From: Aquimonas voraii
Lineage (GTDB): Bacteria > Pseudomonadota > Gammaproteobacteria > Xanthomonadales > Xanthomonadaceae
Assembly (NCBI RefSeq): GCF_900101825.1
Contig: NZ_FNAG01000013.1
Coordinates: 42,175 to 106,174, forward strand
Direction of reading: 5' to 3'
DNA: 64,000 nt
In this document: positions 44,559 to 53,771 of the stretch, in pieces
How the letters are laid out: each line of letters starts with the position of its first letter
Position numbering within the stretch: the first letter of the stretch is position 1
Made by a program: the position numbers and the translations under genes
Notes under the pieces: model-generated
Database searches by the model: none
Seen by the model: only the letters and a program-made list of their open reading frames with translations
What the model was told of the DNA's origin: nothing

Positions 44559-46832
44559 TCAGGGCTGGGCGGCGGGCGTGTCGTTGATCACGCGCAGGGG
44601 CTGCATCCCCCGGAACTGGCGCATGTACTGATCAGTCACCCGTCGCGCATCCTCGGGGTTACTCACCACGCGCGGGGTGATGAGCACAATCAATTCTCGA
44701 CGGTTACTGGTCCGTGACTGCTCACCGAAAAGACCACCGAGCAATGGAATTCGGCTCAAGAACGGCAGGCCGGCCTTGGTGCGGCCTCCCTCCTCGCTGA
44801 TCAACCCTCCAAGGATCAGGGTCTCGCCCGACTGGATCGCTACCTCGGTAGATACCGTCTTGTTGTTGACCGTCGGGTTTGCAGCGCCATCGGCGAAGAC
44901 CGGAGTGCTGTCGTCCTGCTCAATCTCCATAAATACCAGCCCCCCGGGGTTGACCCGCGGGGTGACAGTCAGGGTCGTACCCGTCTGCAGGAATTGGGTG
45001 AACGAGTTGGTGGTGCCTACGCCAGTCCCCGTGCCTGGCAGGCCGCCAATCGATACGCTCTGAACCGGGACCTGCGCACCAACATTGATGGTAGCGCTCT
45101 TGTTGTTGAGCACCATCAGCGACGGCGCCGAGATAACTTGGGTTCGCGACACACTGTCGAGCATCGCGATGGTCGCCACCGCGTCACGACCGACGAAGGT
45201 CCAGCTGGTCTGCAGCGGCGCATCGGCCGAGGCACGAGCGATCGATCCGGCAATGCTTGAGAAGCTGTTGCGGCCGGCAGCGACACTGCGCAGACCCTCA
45301 TTCGTGATGGCATTCTCAAGAAACCAACTGACGCCATAGCGCAACTGGTCCGTGAGGCTTACCTCGACCACCTTCGCCTCGATATGCACCTGCAGCGGGA
45401 TCTGGTCCAAACGCTCGATCACCCGGCGGATCGATTCCCACTGCTGGCTGGTGGCCTTGACCAGCAGCTGGTTGTTCTCCTCGATCGCGGAGACTCGGAC
45501 GTTCTCTTCCGAGCCCAGCGCGATGCCGCCGGCGGCGTCCACGACCGGTCCCGAGATGCCCGTGGCGCCCGGGATTCCGGAGCCGCCAGACGCGCCGCCC
45601 GAGCCACTGAAGGCGACGGGGTTGGCGTCGACTGCCGCGGGCTGCGCATTGTTGTCGAAGCGCGGCTGCTCGCCCCGACCCAGGGTGCTGGCGCGCACGG
45701 GGTCCAGGCCAGGTGCCACGGCTCCCGACTGACTCGCGCGGGGCTGCCGCGGCTGGCCGCCGAAAATCTCGCCGAGTGTGCCGGCGAGATCCGTGGCCTT
45801 GACGTTCTTGACGTCATACACATAGAGGCGCGAGCCGCTCTGCGTGCCGCCGGCGTCGAGGCGCTCGATCCACTCCTGCACCTGGGCCAGATACTTCGGC
45901 TGCGGTGTGATGACGATGATCGAGTTGACGCCTTCCAGGGCGATGAAGCGGAACATGCCCGACAGTGGGGTGCCCGCGCCTTCGCCGAAGACCTTCTCAA
46001 GCTCGGTCACCACCTTGGCGGCTTCGGCCTGCTCCAGACGGTAGGTGCCGACCGACATGCCGGCCAGCCAGTCGACGTCGAAGATCTCGACCGTCTGCTG
46101 GTAGTTGGCGAGTTCGGCAGCAGTGCCGGCCAGCACCAGCATGTTGCGTGCCGGGTCGACGTTGATGATGCCTTCGGGCTTGGCGTAGGGCTTCAGCAGT
46201 TTCTCCATCTCGACCGCCGAGATGTACTGCAGGGGCACCGCGCGCACTTCGTAGCCGCGGGCGCTGGCCGCGGGGCCGGTGCGCGGCGTCAGGTTGCCGG
46301 GCAGGGCCTGCGACACCGGCAGGATGGTGTAACGGCCGTCCTGCCAGACCGCGGTGGCGTTGTTCCAGCGCAGCAGCATCTCGAGGATGGACAGCGCCTG
46401 ATCACCACGCAGCGGCTTGGCGGTGGAGAAGGTCACCGTGCCCTGCACGCCCGGGGCGATGACGTAGTTCTCCTGCAGGAAGTCGCCAAGGATGGCCTTG
46501 ACCACCGCATGCAGGGACTCACCCTCGAAATTGAAGGTCACCTCACCCGTGGCGCCCGCACCCGCCGGTCCGCGGCTGGCGAGGTCACGGTTGATGAAAC
46601 TGCCGCTGCCAAGGCGGACTGCCTTGTCGCCCTCCGAGGCCTCCCCGATGGCGTGCTCGCCGGACGTCGCAGCATCCGTATCCGGACTGTCGGACGGGAG
46701 CACATCCTGCGCGGCAGCCAGGCTGGGCTGCGGGCGAGACTCCAGCGGCGCGTAGCGACCGCCCGTGCTGGCACAGCCGCTCAGGAAGACGAGGCTCGCG
46801 CAGGCGAGCAGACCGATGATGCGTTGGCTCAC
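44559..46832 (-). CDS. gspD: Type II secretion secretin GspD/XpsD
   Basis: The 757-residue outer-membrane channel of type II secretion. The best start is a GTG at 46830-46832, with AGGAG eight bases upstream; a longer frame would begin in Pro-rich, non-signal sequence. The signal ends in LSGC, so Cys20 is probably lipidated. N0-N3 domains follow (LHAVVKAILGDFLQENYVI, YEVRAVPLQYISAVEMEKLLKPYA), then the secretin domain with VPVQSV and GGLISEEGGRTKAGLPFLSRIPLLGGLFG. A Gly/Ser-rich linker lies near 430-470. It is the last structural gene, 100 bases after gspN. Confidence 0.95.
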   Translation of the reverse strand: MSQRIIGLLACASLVFLSGCASTGGRYAPLESRPQPSLAAAQDVLPSDSPDTDAATSGEHAIGEASEGDKAVRLGSGSFINRDLASRGPAGAGATGEVTFNFEGESLHAVVKAILGDFLQENYVIAPGVQGTVTFSTAKPLRGDQALSILEMLLRWNNATAVWQDGRYTILPVSQALPGNLTPRTGPAASARGYEVRAVPLQYISAVEMEKLLKPYAKPEGIINVDPARNMLVLAGTAAELANYQQTVEIFDVDWLAGMSVGTYRLEQAEAAKVVTELEKVFGEGAGTPLSGMFRFIALEGVNSIIVITPQPKYLAQVQEWIERLDAGGTQSGSRLYVYDVKNVKATDLAGTLGEIFGGQPRQPRASQSGAVAPGLDPVRASTLGRGEQPRFDNNAQPAAVDANPVAFSGSGGASGGSGIPGATGISGPVVDAAGGIALGSEENVRVSAIEENNQLLVKATSQQWESIRRVIERLDQIPLQVHIEAKVVEVSLTDQLRYGVSWFLENAITNEGLRSVAAGRNSFSSIAGSIARASADAPLQTSWTFVGRDAVATIAMLDSVSRTQVISAPSLMVLNNKSATINVGAQVPVQSVSIGGLPGTGTGVGTTNSFTQFLQTGTTLTVTPRVNPGGLVFMEIEQDDSTPVFADGAANPTVNNKTVSTEVAIQSGETLILGGLISEEGGRTKAGLPFLSRIPLLGGLFGEQSRTSNRRELIVLITPRVVSNPEDARRVTDQYMRQFRGMQPLRVINDTPAAQP

Positions 46833-46932
46833 GCGTGTGACTCCTGCAACGGGGGCGACAGTGACAGCCCCGGGCTTGGGGAGGGCGACAGAACGCCCAT
46901 CCCGGCGAAGGTTCCCGCCTGGGGCGGGCGGA

Positions 46933-47649
46933 TTATTGGCGGGCACGCTCTGCCTCCTCGCGCATCTGCCGGCGACGCTCCTCGATACGACGGCGGATCA
47001 TCTCGGCACGAGCCTCGGGAGTGTCCACGGCCGCCTGCGACTGGCCGTCTGCGCCGACGACCGGAGCCGACCCGTCCTGTGCCGCTGTCGCCTGGGGCGC
47101 CGGGACATCGATCGGCGTCGGCGGTTGTCCACCGGTTCCGTCGAACACGCGAAGTTCGAACGACTTGCGCCCACCGCCGCCCTCGAACACGGCGCCGCGC
47201 GGCGCCAGTTCAACCAGGGTCCAACCGGCCAGCTCGGCCTGCAGCGCCTGACCGAGGGTCACCGTCTGGCTCTTGCCGGAGGGCGTGTGTTGGACGATGG
47301 CGATCTGCCTGTCGCCGCTCTTTATGACGCTGGTGAGGATGAACTCAGGCGCTGGCGGAGGGGCCTCGACGACCGCGTTCGCATCAGGCGCGTTGACCGC
47401 CGGCAGCGGCCTGCGGTCGAAGTTGAACAGCGGACGATCGCCAATGGCGGCGTAGCTGCCGACGCCCTCAAGGCTGCTGACCGCTTGTTCGAGGTTGATC
47501 GCCGGCAGCGGAGCCACCAGCGAGGGATCATCAGGCAGGGTGCCGTAGCGGCCACCAAGACCGGCTGCGCCGAGCACAGCGAAACCTGTGCTCCAAGCCG
47601 CCACGGCAGCGAGCGCCGAGGTCAGCAGGATCTGCGATCGGCTGGCCAT
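46933..47649 (-). CDS. xpsN: Type II secretion GspC/XpsN-like protein
   Basis: A 238-residue bitopic inner-membrane protein: a short N-terminus, one membrane segment at about 9-30, and a periplasmic homology-region domain (AAIGDRPLFNFDRRPLP, then FILTSVIKSGDRQIAIVQHTPSGKSQTVTLGQ). This domain connects the inner platform to the secretin. No PDZ is present. The C-terminus is a charged helix (RRRIEERRRQMREEAERARQ). In Xanthomonas the gene in this position, between M and D, is xpsN; the match here is by position and domain layout. The TGATG junction couples it to gspM. Confidence 0.85.
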   Translation of the reverse strand: MASRSQILLTSALAAVAAWSTGFAVLGAAGLGGRYGTLPDDPSLVAPLPAINLEQAVSSLEGVGSYAAIGDRPLFNFDRRPLPAVNAPDANAVVEAPPPAPEFILTSVIKSGDRQIAIVQHTPSGKSQTVTLGQALQAELAGWTLVELAPRGAVFEGGGGRKSFELRVFDGTGGQPPTPIDVPAPQATAAQDGSAPVVGADGQSQAAVDTPEARAEMIRRRIEERRRQMREEAERARQ

Positions 47650-48251
47650 CAGCGCCCTCCCTTTGGCCGCAGGTAGCCGTGCACATTGAACGAGACGTCC
47701 ACATAGCCCTGGAAGACCTCGCCGCCAGGATGCGGGGGAATGCGTCGGGCGATGATGTTGAGCTCCGACAGGAACAGCTGCGGGCTGCCGCTTTCCAGTT
47801 CGTGGAGCACCGGATACAGATGTTCCAGCTCGCAGCGCAGGCGCACCTGGATGGTGACGCGCTCGAAGCTCTCGGCCTGCTGGCCGCGCATCGGCTGGCT
47901 GTTGATGACGAGGCAGCGCTCGGGCTGGCCTTGGCGTTCAACCGCACTCTGGATGCGCATGATCAGAGCAGGCGCCGCCAAGTCGAAGCTGGCTTCGGTA
48001 AGGAAGCCCGGATTGCCAGCCTCGAAGGCGCGAACCTCGGCGAGCCGGGCCTCGATCTCCGCGCGCTGGGAGGCGTTGGCGCGCAGGCGCTGCTCCTGTT
48101 CGCGCTGCTCGATGAAGCTCGCCCGGGCCTCGAGAAATGGCTCGACGAACCACCAGTGCACGAACAGCAGGTAGAACAGGCCGAGCACCAGGCCGAGCAG
48201 GCCCAAGGCCAGCCAGCGGCTTTGCTTGGGTGTCAGGTTGGCGGGGGTCAT
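47649..48251 (-). CDS. gspM: Type II secretion GspM/XpsM
   Basis: A 200-residue inner-membrane protein with one membrane segment near residues 13-33 (LALGLLGLVLGLFYLLFVHWW), a charged coiled-coil region (EQREQEQRLRANASQRAEIEARL), and a ferredoxin-like periplasmic domain that binds GspL. Sequence conservation in this family is low, so the call rests on size, topology and position. It overlaps gspL upstream by ATGA. Confidence 0.85.
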   Translation of the reverse strand: MTPANLTPKQSRWLALGLLGLVLGLFYLLFVHWWFVEPFLEARASFIEQREQEQRLRANASQRAEIEARLAEVRAFEAGNPGFLTEASFDLAAPALIMRIQSAVERQGQPERCLVINSQPMRGQQAESFERVTIQVRLRCELEHLYPVLHELESGSPQLFLSELNIIARRIPPHPGGEVFQGYVDVSFNVHGYLRPKGGR

Positions 48252-49372
48252 GGCTCGGCCTTGGGGTCGGGCCCGTAGCTGGCGTTGATGGTGAACATGT
48301 CGCGGGCGACGCGCACCTCGGGCTGCACGCCACCGCTCAGCGCGGCGTCCTTCAGCACAACGGATTTCTGCAGTTCAGCCACCAGCTTGAGCGCCTGCGA
48401 GCTGTAGCCGCTGAGGCTGACCTGGTTGCCGCTGACCGACAGGCGCGTAAGAAAGGTATCGTCGGGTAGACGCTGGGTGAGCTCGTCGAGCAGAAGCACC
48501 ATCGAGGCTTGGGTCTGCTTCTGCACGGCGAGGAAATTGGCGGCGGTGGCCGACTCCTCCAGTTGGGCGCGCAGTGCCCCGACCTCGCGGGCGCGCTCGC
48601 GCTGCGCCTGCACCAGCTCTTCCATCTCAGCCACGGCAGCCTGGCGGTTGCCGACAACCTGACCCAAGCCAAAGAACACCAGCATGATGCTGGCGCACAG
48701 CAGGCCGAGCTGGATCAGCGGCTGGGTCCGCGGCTGCGAGGCGCGGCGCTCGGCCGGCAGCAGGTTCACGCCAAGGCGCTGCCCGTGGGCATCGATCACG
48801 TCCACCGCGGCCAGTCGTTCGGCGAGGCCGGCAAGGCCTGCCACCGCCTCCTCCAGCACGGGCCGCGTCACGACAATCAGTTCCACCTGGGCCTGCTTCG
48901 CACCGGCATCCTGGCGCAGCACGCGGCTGGCGAAGTAGACCTGCTCAGGCTTGAAGGGCGTCTGCCGGTCGAGCTCGAAGCCGAGCACGGCATCAAGGTT
49001 CTCGAGTGCGGCGACCGGCAGGGACAGCACGCGGCGCAGCACTCGCGCGACCGGCAGGCCGAGGATCAGAGGGAGCGCCCGCAGGTTGTCATCGACATCC
49101 GCGGCGAAACGCTGCCCCCAGGCGTCGCGCTCGCCATCGAGTTGAAGGAGGGGGCTGCGCTGGCCGGCTCGCTCAAGCTCAAGGCTCAGCCCGTCGCCAT
49201 GGGCGGAAAGGAGCAGGCACGCCTGCTCGACGGCCAGGGCCTCGCGCCAGCGGGGCGGCAGGAAGGACAGCAGCTCGCCCGTCCACCAGCGCCAGAACTG
49301 CGGCAGCGGTGTCTGGGCCAGGCGCGACCGCAGTCGCGCAAGCAGCGGGTTGAAGGCATCCGCCAGTGTCAT
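48248..49372 (-). CDS. gspL: Type II secretion GspL/XpsL (PilN-like fusion)
   Basis: A 374-residue protein linking the ATPase to the periplasmic platform. The cytoplasmic part (about 1-215) has an actin-like fold that binds GspE; VLGFELDRQTPFKPEQVYF is the conserved segment. One membrane helix lies near 227-243, then a coiled coil (EMEELVQAQRERAREVGALRAQL), then a periplasmic domain. The order is like a PilM-PilN fusion. The ATG at 49370-49372 follows gspK by 43 bases. Confidence 0.88.
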   Translation of the reverse strand: MTLADAFNPLLARLRSRLAQTPLPQFWRWWTGELLSFLPPRWREALAVEQACLLLSAHGDGLSLELERAGQRSPLLQLDGERDAWGQRFAADVDDNLRALPLILGLPVARVLRRVLSLPVAALENLDAVLGFELDRQTPFKPEQVYFASRVLRQDAGAKQAQVELIVVTRPVLEEAVAGLAGLAERLAAVDVIDAHGQRLGVNLLPAERRASQPRTQPLIQLGLLCASIMLVFFGLGQVVGNRQAAVAEMEELVQAQRERAREVGALRAQLEESATAANFLAVQKQTQASMVLLLDELTQRLPDDTFLTRLSVSGNQVSLSGYSSQALKLVAELQKSVVLKDAALSGGVQPEVRVARDMFTINASYGPDPKAEP

Positions 49373-49415
49373 GCGCCAGCTTCGAATGGTTGGGACGGGA
49401 AAAGGACCGGGGCCC

Positions 49416-50327
49416 TCACAGCGCGCTCGTGTCCTGCCAACGCAGGACGCTGAAAGCACGACCGGAAATGCCGGAGCCTCCGAGTCGCAGAGTCACCCGA
49501 AGTTCCGTGAAAGCGCCGTTCGGAAGGGTGGCACGCGACTCGATACTATACGTTCCGGTGCCCCCCTCCGCCACGAGCGGCGTGCCGTCGGGGAGTGTCG
49601 GGGGCGGCAGGCCGAGGCCGGGACGCCAAGCGTGGCGCTGCTCGATCAGCATCTGCGCCATCGCCGGATCGATGTTGGGAAAGGCCCGGATCACCTCGAT
49701 CGGCGCGTAAGCGAGATTGGGCACGGCCTGCCCGGAATAGACGGTCAGCGCCGGCGCCACCCGCTGGTAAAGCTCGGGCGTCATGCCCATCACCTGTTCC
49801 AGTTCGGCCACGAGATCGAAGGGCGCGTCCTTGGCGCCATAGGGATAGCCCTCGGCGCGGTAGTCGTCGTCCTCGGCTCCGTTCAGCAGCTTCAGATCGT
49901 CACCGTCGCGCCAGTCGAGGATGGCATCGGCCAAGGCGCTGGCCTGGGGCAGCTCGACCCCGGCGCCGACGAACAGGTTGGCGAGGGTCTGCGGCTCGGC
50001 GGCGTTCAGGTCAATCAGCCCGGACTCGTCGGTGATCCGGATCGAGATCTCGGACTCCTCGAACTGCACCCGATACTCGCGGCCGTCGGGCAGCCAGCGC
50101 AGCACGGGGTCGGGCAGGGACAGCGACCAGGCCGCCTGATTGACCCCCGCCTCGGCTGCATAGCGGGCGCGGGTGCTGTCGAACAGGTGCCGCGACTGCA
50201 ACGACTCGGTGCGGGTCACCAGCGCGAAGCTGCCCAGCAGGAGGGTCAACAGGGCCAGCAGCCAGAGCACGAAAATGAGCGCAACGCCGCGCGCGCGGCG
50301 ACCGCGAGGGTAGAGGGCCTTTCTCAT
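49416..50327 (-). CDS. gspK: Type II secretion minor pseudopilin GspK/XpsK
   Basis: A 303-residue minor pseudopilin that tops the pseudopilus. The prepilin motif is RRARGVALIFVLWLLALLTL: cleavage after Gly leaves Val and then the hydrophobic helix. As is usual for GspK, the +5 glutamate is missing. The alpha domain contains DESGLIDLNAAEP and a helix-hairpin-helix-like AFPNIDPAMAQML. The start overlaps the gspJ stop by ATGA. Confidence 0.93.
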   Translation of the reverse strand: MRKALYPRGRRARGVALIFVLWLLALLTLLLGSFALVTRTESLQSRHLFDSTRARYAAEAGVNQAAWSLSLPDPVLRWLPDGREYRVQFEESEISIRITDESGLIDLNAAEPQTLANLFVGAGVELPQASALADAILDWRDGDDLKLLNGAEDDDYRAEGYPYGAKDAPFDLVAELEQVMGMTPELYQRVAPALTVYSGQAVPNLAYAPIEVIRAFPNIDPAMAQMLIEQRHAWRPGLGLPPPTLPDGTPLVAEGGTGTYSIESRATLPNGAFTELRVTLRLGGSGISGRAFSVLRWQDTSAL

Positions 50328-51043
50328 CGCTGCGGCGGCTTGCCCGGGCTGTCGCGATCGCGGTCGCGAGCCCGTCGCTGGAACGAGGTCCGGCTGTAGA
50401 AGCTGCTGACCGAACCGCCCGCCCCCGCATGCACCGGCACCTCGAACTGCGGCCAGTGCTGCGGGCGTTCGCGCGGGAACTCGGCCACCAGCCGCACCAT
50501 CATCGGCAGGAACTGCGGATGGTCCCAATCGCGCGACCACGGCATCAGCTGGCCGTTCTCGTCGACCGAGCGGTATTCGAAGTACGCGTCCTGCAGGCCC
50601 TCCAGCACCACCACCGGCGGGCGCTCATCCGGGCGATTCTGCAAATCGCCATAGCCATTCAGCAGGGCGTGGGTGAACTCGATGCGCTTCTGCCCACGCT
50701 CGCCGTCGCCGATGCTGATCTGCTGCACGTGCGGACCGCCGCGCGCGAGATGGCCGGGCATAGGCGCCACGAACTTGAGATCACGGTCGCTGCCCTCGAA
50801 CACGAACACCATGCCGAGATCGTCACTGCGCTCGAACGGCAGCGCCAGCGCCTGGGAAAGCTGGCGGCGGAGGAACTCCTGGGCGATGCGCACGCTGTCG
50901 GTGCGATTGACCAGCGCCTGGCCCGAACGGACAGCGCGTACGCTGCTCGACAGCGCCGCCATCGCGCCCAGGATCATCAGCGCCAGCAGGCTGGTGGCGA
51001 TCAGGATCTCGACCAGGGTGAAACCGCGGGCATCCTGCTTCAT
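50324..51043 (-). CDS. gspJ: Type II secretion minor pseudopilin GspJ/XpsJ
   Basis: A 239-residue minor pseudopilin. The processing site and helix are ARGFTLVEILIATSLLALMI near the N-terminus, with the +5 glutamate. The rest is beta-rich with a long C-terminal tail rich in Arg/Asp (RRARDRDRDSPGKPPQR). The ATG at 51041-51043 overlaps the gspI stop. A long in-frame extension upstream lies inside gspI and is not real. Confidence 0.93.
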   Translation of the reverse strand: MKQDARGFTLVEILIATSLLALMILGAMAALSSSVRAVRSGQALVNRTDSVRIAQEFLRRQLSQALALPFERSDDLGMVFVFEGSDRDLKFVAPMPGHLARGGPHVQQISIGDGERGQKRIEFTHALLNGYGDLQNRPDERPPVVVLEGLQDAYFEYRSVDENGQLMPWSRDWDHPQFLPMMVRLVAEFPRERPQHWPQFEVPVHAGAGGSVSSFYSRTSFQRRARDRDRDSPGKPPQR

Positions 51044-51474
51044 CCGCCAGCTCCCGGAAGATTTGCCGGCACGTTCGGATCCGGGGTCATCGCCCGCAGG
51101 GTGGAGAAGCGCGCGCTGCGCTCGTTCTGGCCAGCGGGCCAGCGGATCGTCAGATCCAGCCGGAACAGCTGCACCGCACTGAAGCCGGGCGCCAGCGGGC
51201 TGTCGGTCTGCAGCGGCACCTCGTAGGGCGTGACCTCGAGCTCCCACTGGTAATCGCCTTCGGCGCGACCACTGTCGCGACCGGGTTCCAGTCGCTCGCC
51301 GACGCCATGCATGTCCAGCAGGGACTGCGCCAGCAGCGCCGCCTGGGTCTGCTCGGCGGCGATCCGGCTCTGCCGCAGGCCGGCGGTGGCGATCTGCATG
51401 CACACGCCCACCGCGACGGCGAACACGGCGAGCGCGATCACCACTTCGATCAGGGTGAAACCCCGTTGGCGCAT
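51040..51474 (-). CDS. gspI: Type II secretion minor pseudopilin GspI/XpsI
   Basis: A 144-residue minor pseudopilin. RQRGFTLIEVVIALAVFAVA holds the prepilin peptidase site and the +5 glutamate. I use the ATG at 51472-51474, one base after the gspH stop, which gives the normal short leader; an in-frame GTG at 51495 would add seven residues. It forms the pseudopilus tip with GspJ and GspK. Confidence 0.93.
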   Translation of the reverse strand: MRQRGFTLIEVVIALAVFAVAVGVCMQIATAGLRQSRIAAEQTQAALLAQSLLDMHGVGERLEPGRDSGRAEGDYQWELEVTPYEVPLQTDSPLAPGFSAVQLFRLDLTIRWPAGQNERSARFSTLRAMTPDPNVPANLPGAGG

Positions 51475-51475
51475 G

Positions 51476-51922
51476 TCAGCGGCTGCCCGGCTCACGCAGA
51501 TTCACCTCGCCCGTCAGCCAGTTGATGTCGATGCGCCAGACCGTGTCGCCACGGGACAGCTCGATGTTGCCGCCGGTGGAAGACCCGTCGGGGAAGAAGC
51601 GGATGCCTGCTTCGCTCTCACTGCGCATTTCCTGGCGTGCGGTCTCGATCGCGAGATCGAACTTGGGCGGCAGTTTGACCGGCGGTCGGCTGGCGGCGCG
51701 GTAGCTCTTGTCGTCCAGATTGAGCACCAGCACCTGGGGCTCGCGCTTCACGATGGCCTGGCCCCGCGTGTAGCGCAGTGCGGCCACCAGATCGCGACTG
51801 GCGCCGCGCATCTGCTGGCCCGTGAGGCTGTAGCCCATGGCGCCGGCCAGCATGGCAACGGCGACAGCAATGATCGCTGCCACCACCAGCACTTCCACCA
51901 GGCTGAAGCCGCGCGCGCGCAT
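51476..51922 (-). CDS. gspH: Type II secretion minor pseudopilin GspH/XpsH
   Basis: A 148-residue minor pseudopilin linking the tip to the main GspG fibre. The leader and helix are RARGFSLVEVLVVAAIIAVA with the +5 glutamate. RDLVAALRYTRGQAIVKR and IRFFPDGSSTGGNIEL are typical of GspH/FimT proteins. It starts 33 bases after gspG. Confidence 0.94.
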   Translation of the reverse strand: MRARGFSLVEVLVVAAIIAVAVAMLAGAMGYSLTGQQMRGASRDLVAALRYTRGQAIVKREPQVLVLNLDDKSYRAASRPPVKLPPKFDLAIETARQEMRSESEAGIRFFPDGSSTGGNIELSRGDTVWRIDINWLTGEVNLREPGSR

Positions 51923-51955
51923 GCAATGCCCTCGGGACGCCCGCGGCCTCTGCGC

Positions 51956-52393
51956 TTACTCGCTGCTCTTGATGTCGCGGTTGACGCTGTCGCCGCCGGC
52001 CTTGCCGTCCTTGCCCAGGCTGACGATCTCGAAGCCGGCGTCACCGCCGGTCTGGTACTGGAACGCGCGGCCCCAGGGATCCTTCAGGTCGGATTCCTTC
52101 GCATACGGGCCGAGCCAGGTACGCGAGCCGGAGGGCTGGCGCACGAGGTCCTCCAAGCTGGTCGGCGCGCCGCCATTGTCGAGCTGGTACTGCTCGATCT
52201 TGCCCACCAGCGTCTGGATCTGGGCTTTCGCCAGATTCGCCTTGGCCTTGTCCTGGCCACCGAAGATCTGGTTGGTCGCGAAGCCGACGATCACCGCGAT
52301 CAACGCGACCACGATCAGGATTTCAATCAGGCTGAAACCGCCCTGGCGAAGGCTGCGAAGGCGCACGGAGCTGGAAGTGTTCATGGCATTCAT
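51956..52393 (-). CDS. gspG: Type II secretion major pseudopilin GspG/XpsG
   Basis: A 145-residue major pseudopilin. After a long basic leader the processing site is RQGGFSLIEILIVVALIAVI. QDKAKANLAKAQIQTL and the calcium-loop region DPWGRAFQYQ...LGKDGKAGGD are the hallmarks. I use the ATG at 52391-52393, which overlaps the gspF stop; an ATG three codons later is possible. Confidence 0.96.
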   Translation of the reverse strand: MNAMNTSSSVRLRSLRQGGFSLIEILIVVALIAVIVGFATNQIFGGQDKAKANLAKAQIQTLVGKIEQYQLDNGGAPTSLEDLVRQPSGSRTWLGPYAKESDLKDPWGRAFQYQTGGDAGFEIVSLGKDGKAGGDSVNRDIKSSE

Positions 52394-53604
52394 CCCACGG
52401 TGTTGGTGAGTTCGAAGATCGGGATCAGGATGGCCATCATGATGATGGCGACGGCAAAGGCCATCACGATGGTAATGACCGGGACCAGGGCAGACAGCAG
52501 GCGATCGACAGTGTTCCTCACATCGGCGTCGAAAGTGTCGGCGACCTTGCCGAGCATGGTGTCCATCTCGCCGGATTCCTCGCCGACGCTGATCATCTGC
52601 AGGGCCAACCGCGGGAACAGCTTGCTGCGGCCCAGCGCGACCGCCAGTCCGCCACCGGTCTTCACTTCTTCGGCGGCCCGCCCAACAGCCTCGGACAAGG
52701 CGCTGTTGGTCAGCACGTTGCGGGCGATGGCAAGCGAGGTCAGCAGCGGCACGCCGTTGTGCACCAGAGTCGCGAGCGTCCGCGCAAGGCGCGCGGTATC
52801 GAGCTTGGCCAGCAGCTGGCCGAGCAGGCCACGGCCGAGGATCCAGGTGTCGAACTGCAGGCGCCGCGCCGGATCCGCCAGCGACTTTGATGCAAGCCAG
52901 ATCAGCGCCACCGCGCCGAGCAGCAGCAGCCACCACCAGCCCTGCACGAACAGACCGAGGCTCATGATCACCGCGGTCAACCAGGGAATCTCGGCGCCCA
53001 TGTCCTCGAACAGGGGCAGGAACTGTGGCACCACATAGCCCACCAGCAGGCCGATCGCGCCCAGCACCAGCACGATCAGGATGCTCGGGTAGATCATCGC
53101 GTTGATGACGCTTTCCTTGAGCGCCTTGCTGCGCTCCAGGTAGTCGGCGAGGCGCTTCAGGGTGTCGTCGAGCGCGCCACCGACCTCGCCGGCTCGCACC
53201 ATGTTGACGTACAGGCGCGAGAACACGCCGCTCTGCGCTTCCATCGCCTGCGACAGCGGCGTGCCGCCGCGGACGGCCTCACGAATGCGGTCGATGACTC
53301 GGCGCGCCTGCTCGGACTCGGGCAGATCGAGCAGGATCTGCAGGGCGCGGTCCAGCGGCTGGCCGGCGCCGAGCAGGGTGGCGAGCTGCTGGGTGAATTG
53401 CAGCACCTGGTTCGCGCCCATGGGCGCGCGCTGGAACAGCGCAGACAGGCCCGAGCCCTGAGCCTGATCCGCGGGCAGGGCCTTGAGCGGAATGTTGCCG
53501 GCGTCCTGCAGCTTGGCGATCACCTCGTCGGCGCTCGCCGCCTCCATCAGGCCGTCCACCGCCTCACCGGCGGGGCTCAGGGCTTTGTAGCGGAATTGGG
53601 GCAT
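52390..53604 (-). CDS. gspF: Type II secretion inner-membrane platform GspF/XpsF
   Basis: A 404-residue polytopic protein with two T2SSF domains, each ending in membrane helices (near 170-195, 220-240 and 375-398). PQFRYKALSPAGEAVDG opens it, and RLYVNMVRAGEVGGALDDTL is the conserved block, repeated as LALQMISVGEESGEMDTML. It is the platform that GspE works on. The ATG at 53602-53604 has no Shine-Dalgarno sequence; a GAATCCC tract lies 11 bases upstream. Confidence 0.96.
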   Translation of the reverse strand: MPQFRYKALSPAGEAVDGLMEAASADEVIAKLQDAGNIPLKALPADQAQGSGLSALFQRAPMGANQVLQFTQQLATLLGAGQPLDRALQILLDLPESEQARRVIDRIREAVRGGTPLSQAMEAQSGVFSRLYVNMVRAGEVGGALDDTLKRLADYLERSKALKESVINAMIYPSILIVLVLGAIGLLVGYVVPQFLPLFEDMGAEIPWLTAVIMSLGLFVQGWWWLLLLGAVALIWLASKSLADPARRLQFDTWILGRGLLGQLLAKLDTARLARTLATLVHNGVPLLTSLAIARNVLTNSALSEAVGRAAEEVKTGGGLAVALGRSKLFPRLALQMISVGEESGEMDTMLGKVADTFDADVRNTVDRLLSALVPVITIVMAFAVAIIMMAILIPIFELTNTVG

Positions 53605-53615
53605 GGGTTAGAGCC

Positions 53616-53643
53616 GGGATTTGGGATTCGGGATTCGAGATTC
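53616..53643 (+). repeat. Heptamer tract upstream of gspF
   Basis: Four units (GGGATTT, GGGATTC twice, GAGATTC). It is the inverted partner of 53744-53771 across the gspE-gspF spacer. Confidence 0.85.
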
Positions 53644-53743
53644 GCAGAAGCGGTACGGCATGGCACCACGCAGCGGCACTCCCCGAACGCTGTCGACCTG
53701 CGACCAGGGCGCGAGCACGGCTCTCGCCGAGCGCGGCTCTGAC

Positions 53744-53771
53744 GAATCCCGAATCCCGAATCCCGAATCCC
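53744..53771 (-). repeat. Heptamer tract downstream of gspE
   Basis: Four perfect GAATCCC units nine bases beyond the gspE stop. With 53616-53643 it could form a hairpin of up to 28 bp in the gspE-gspF mRNA, around about 100 bases. Confidence 0.95.

Noticed and set aside
45384..47327. Open frame of 647 codons on the plus strand
   Set aside because: It is antisense to gspD and xpsN, both of which have clear motifs and ribosome sites.
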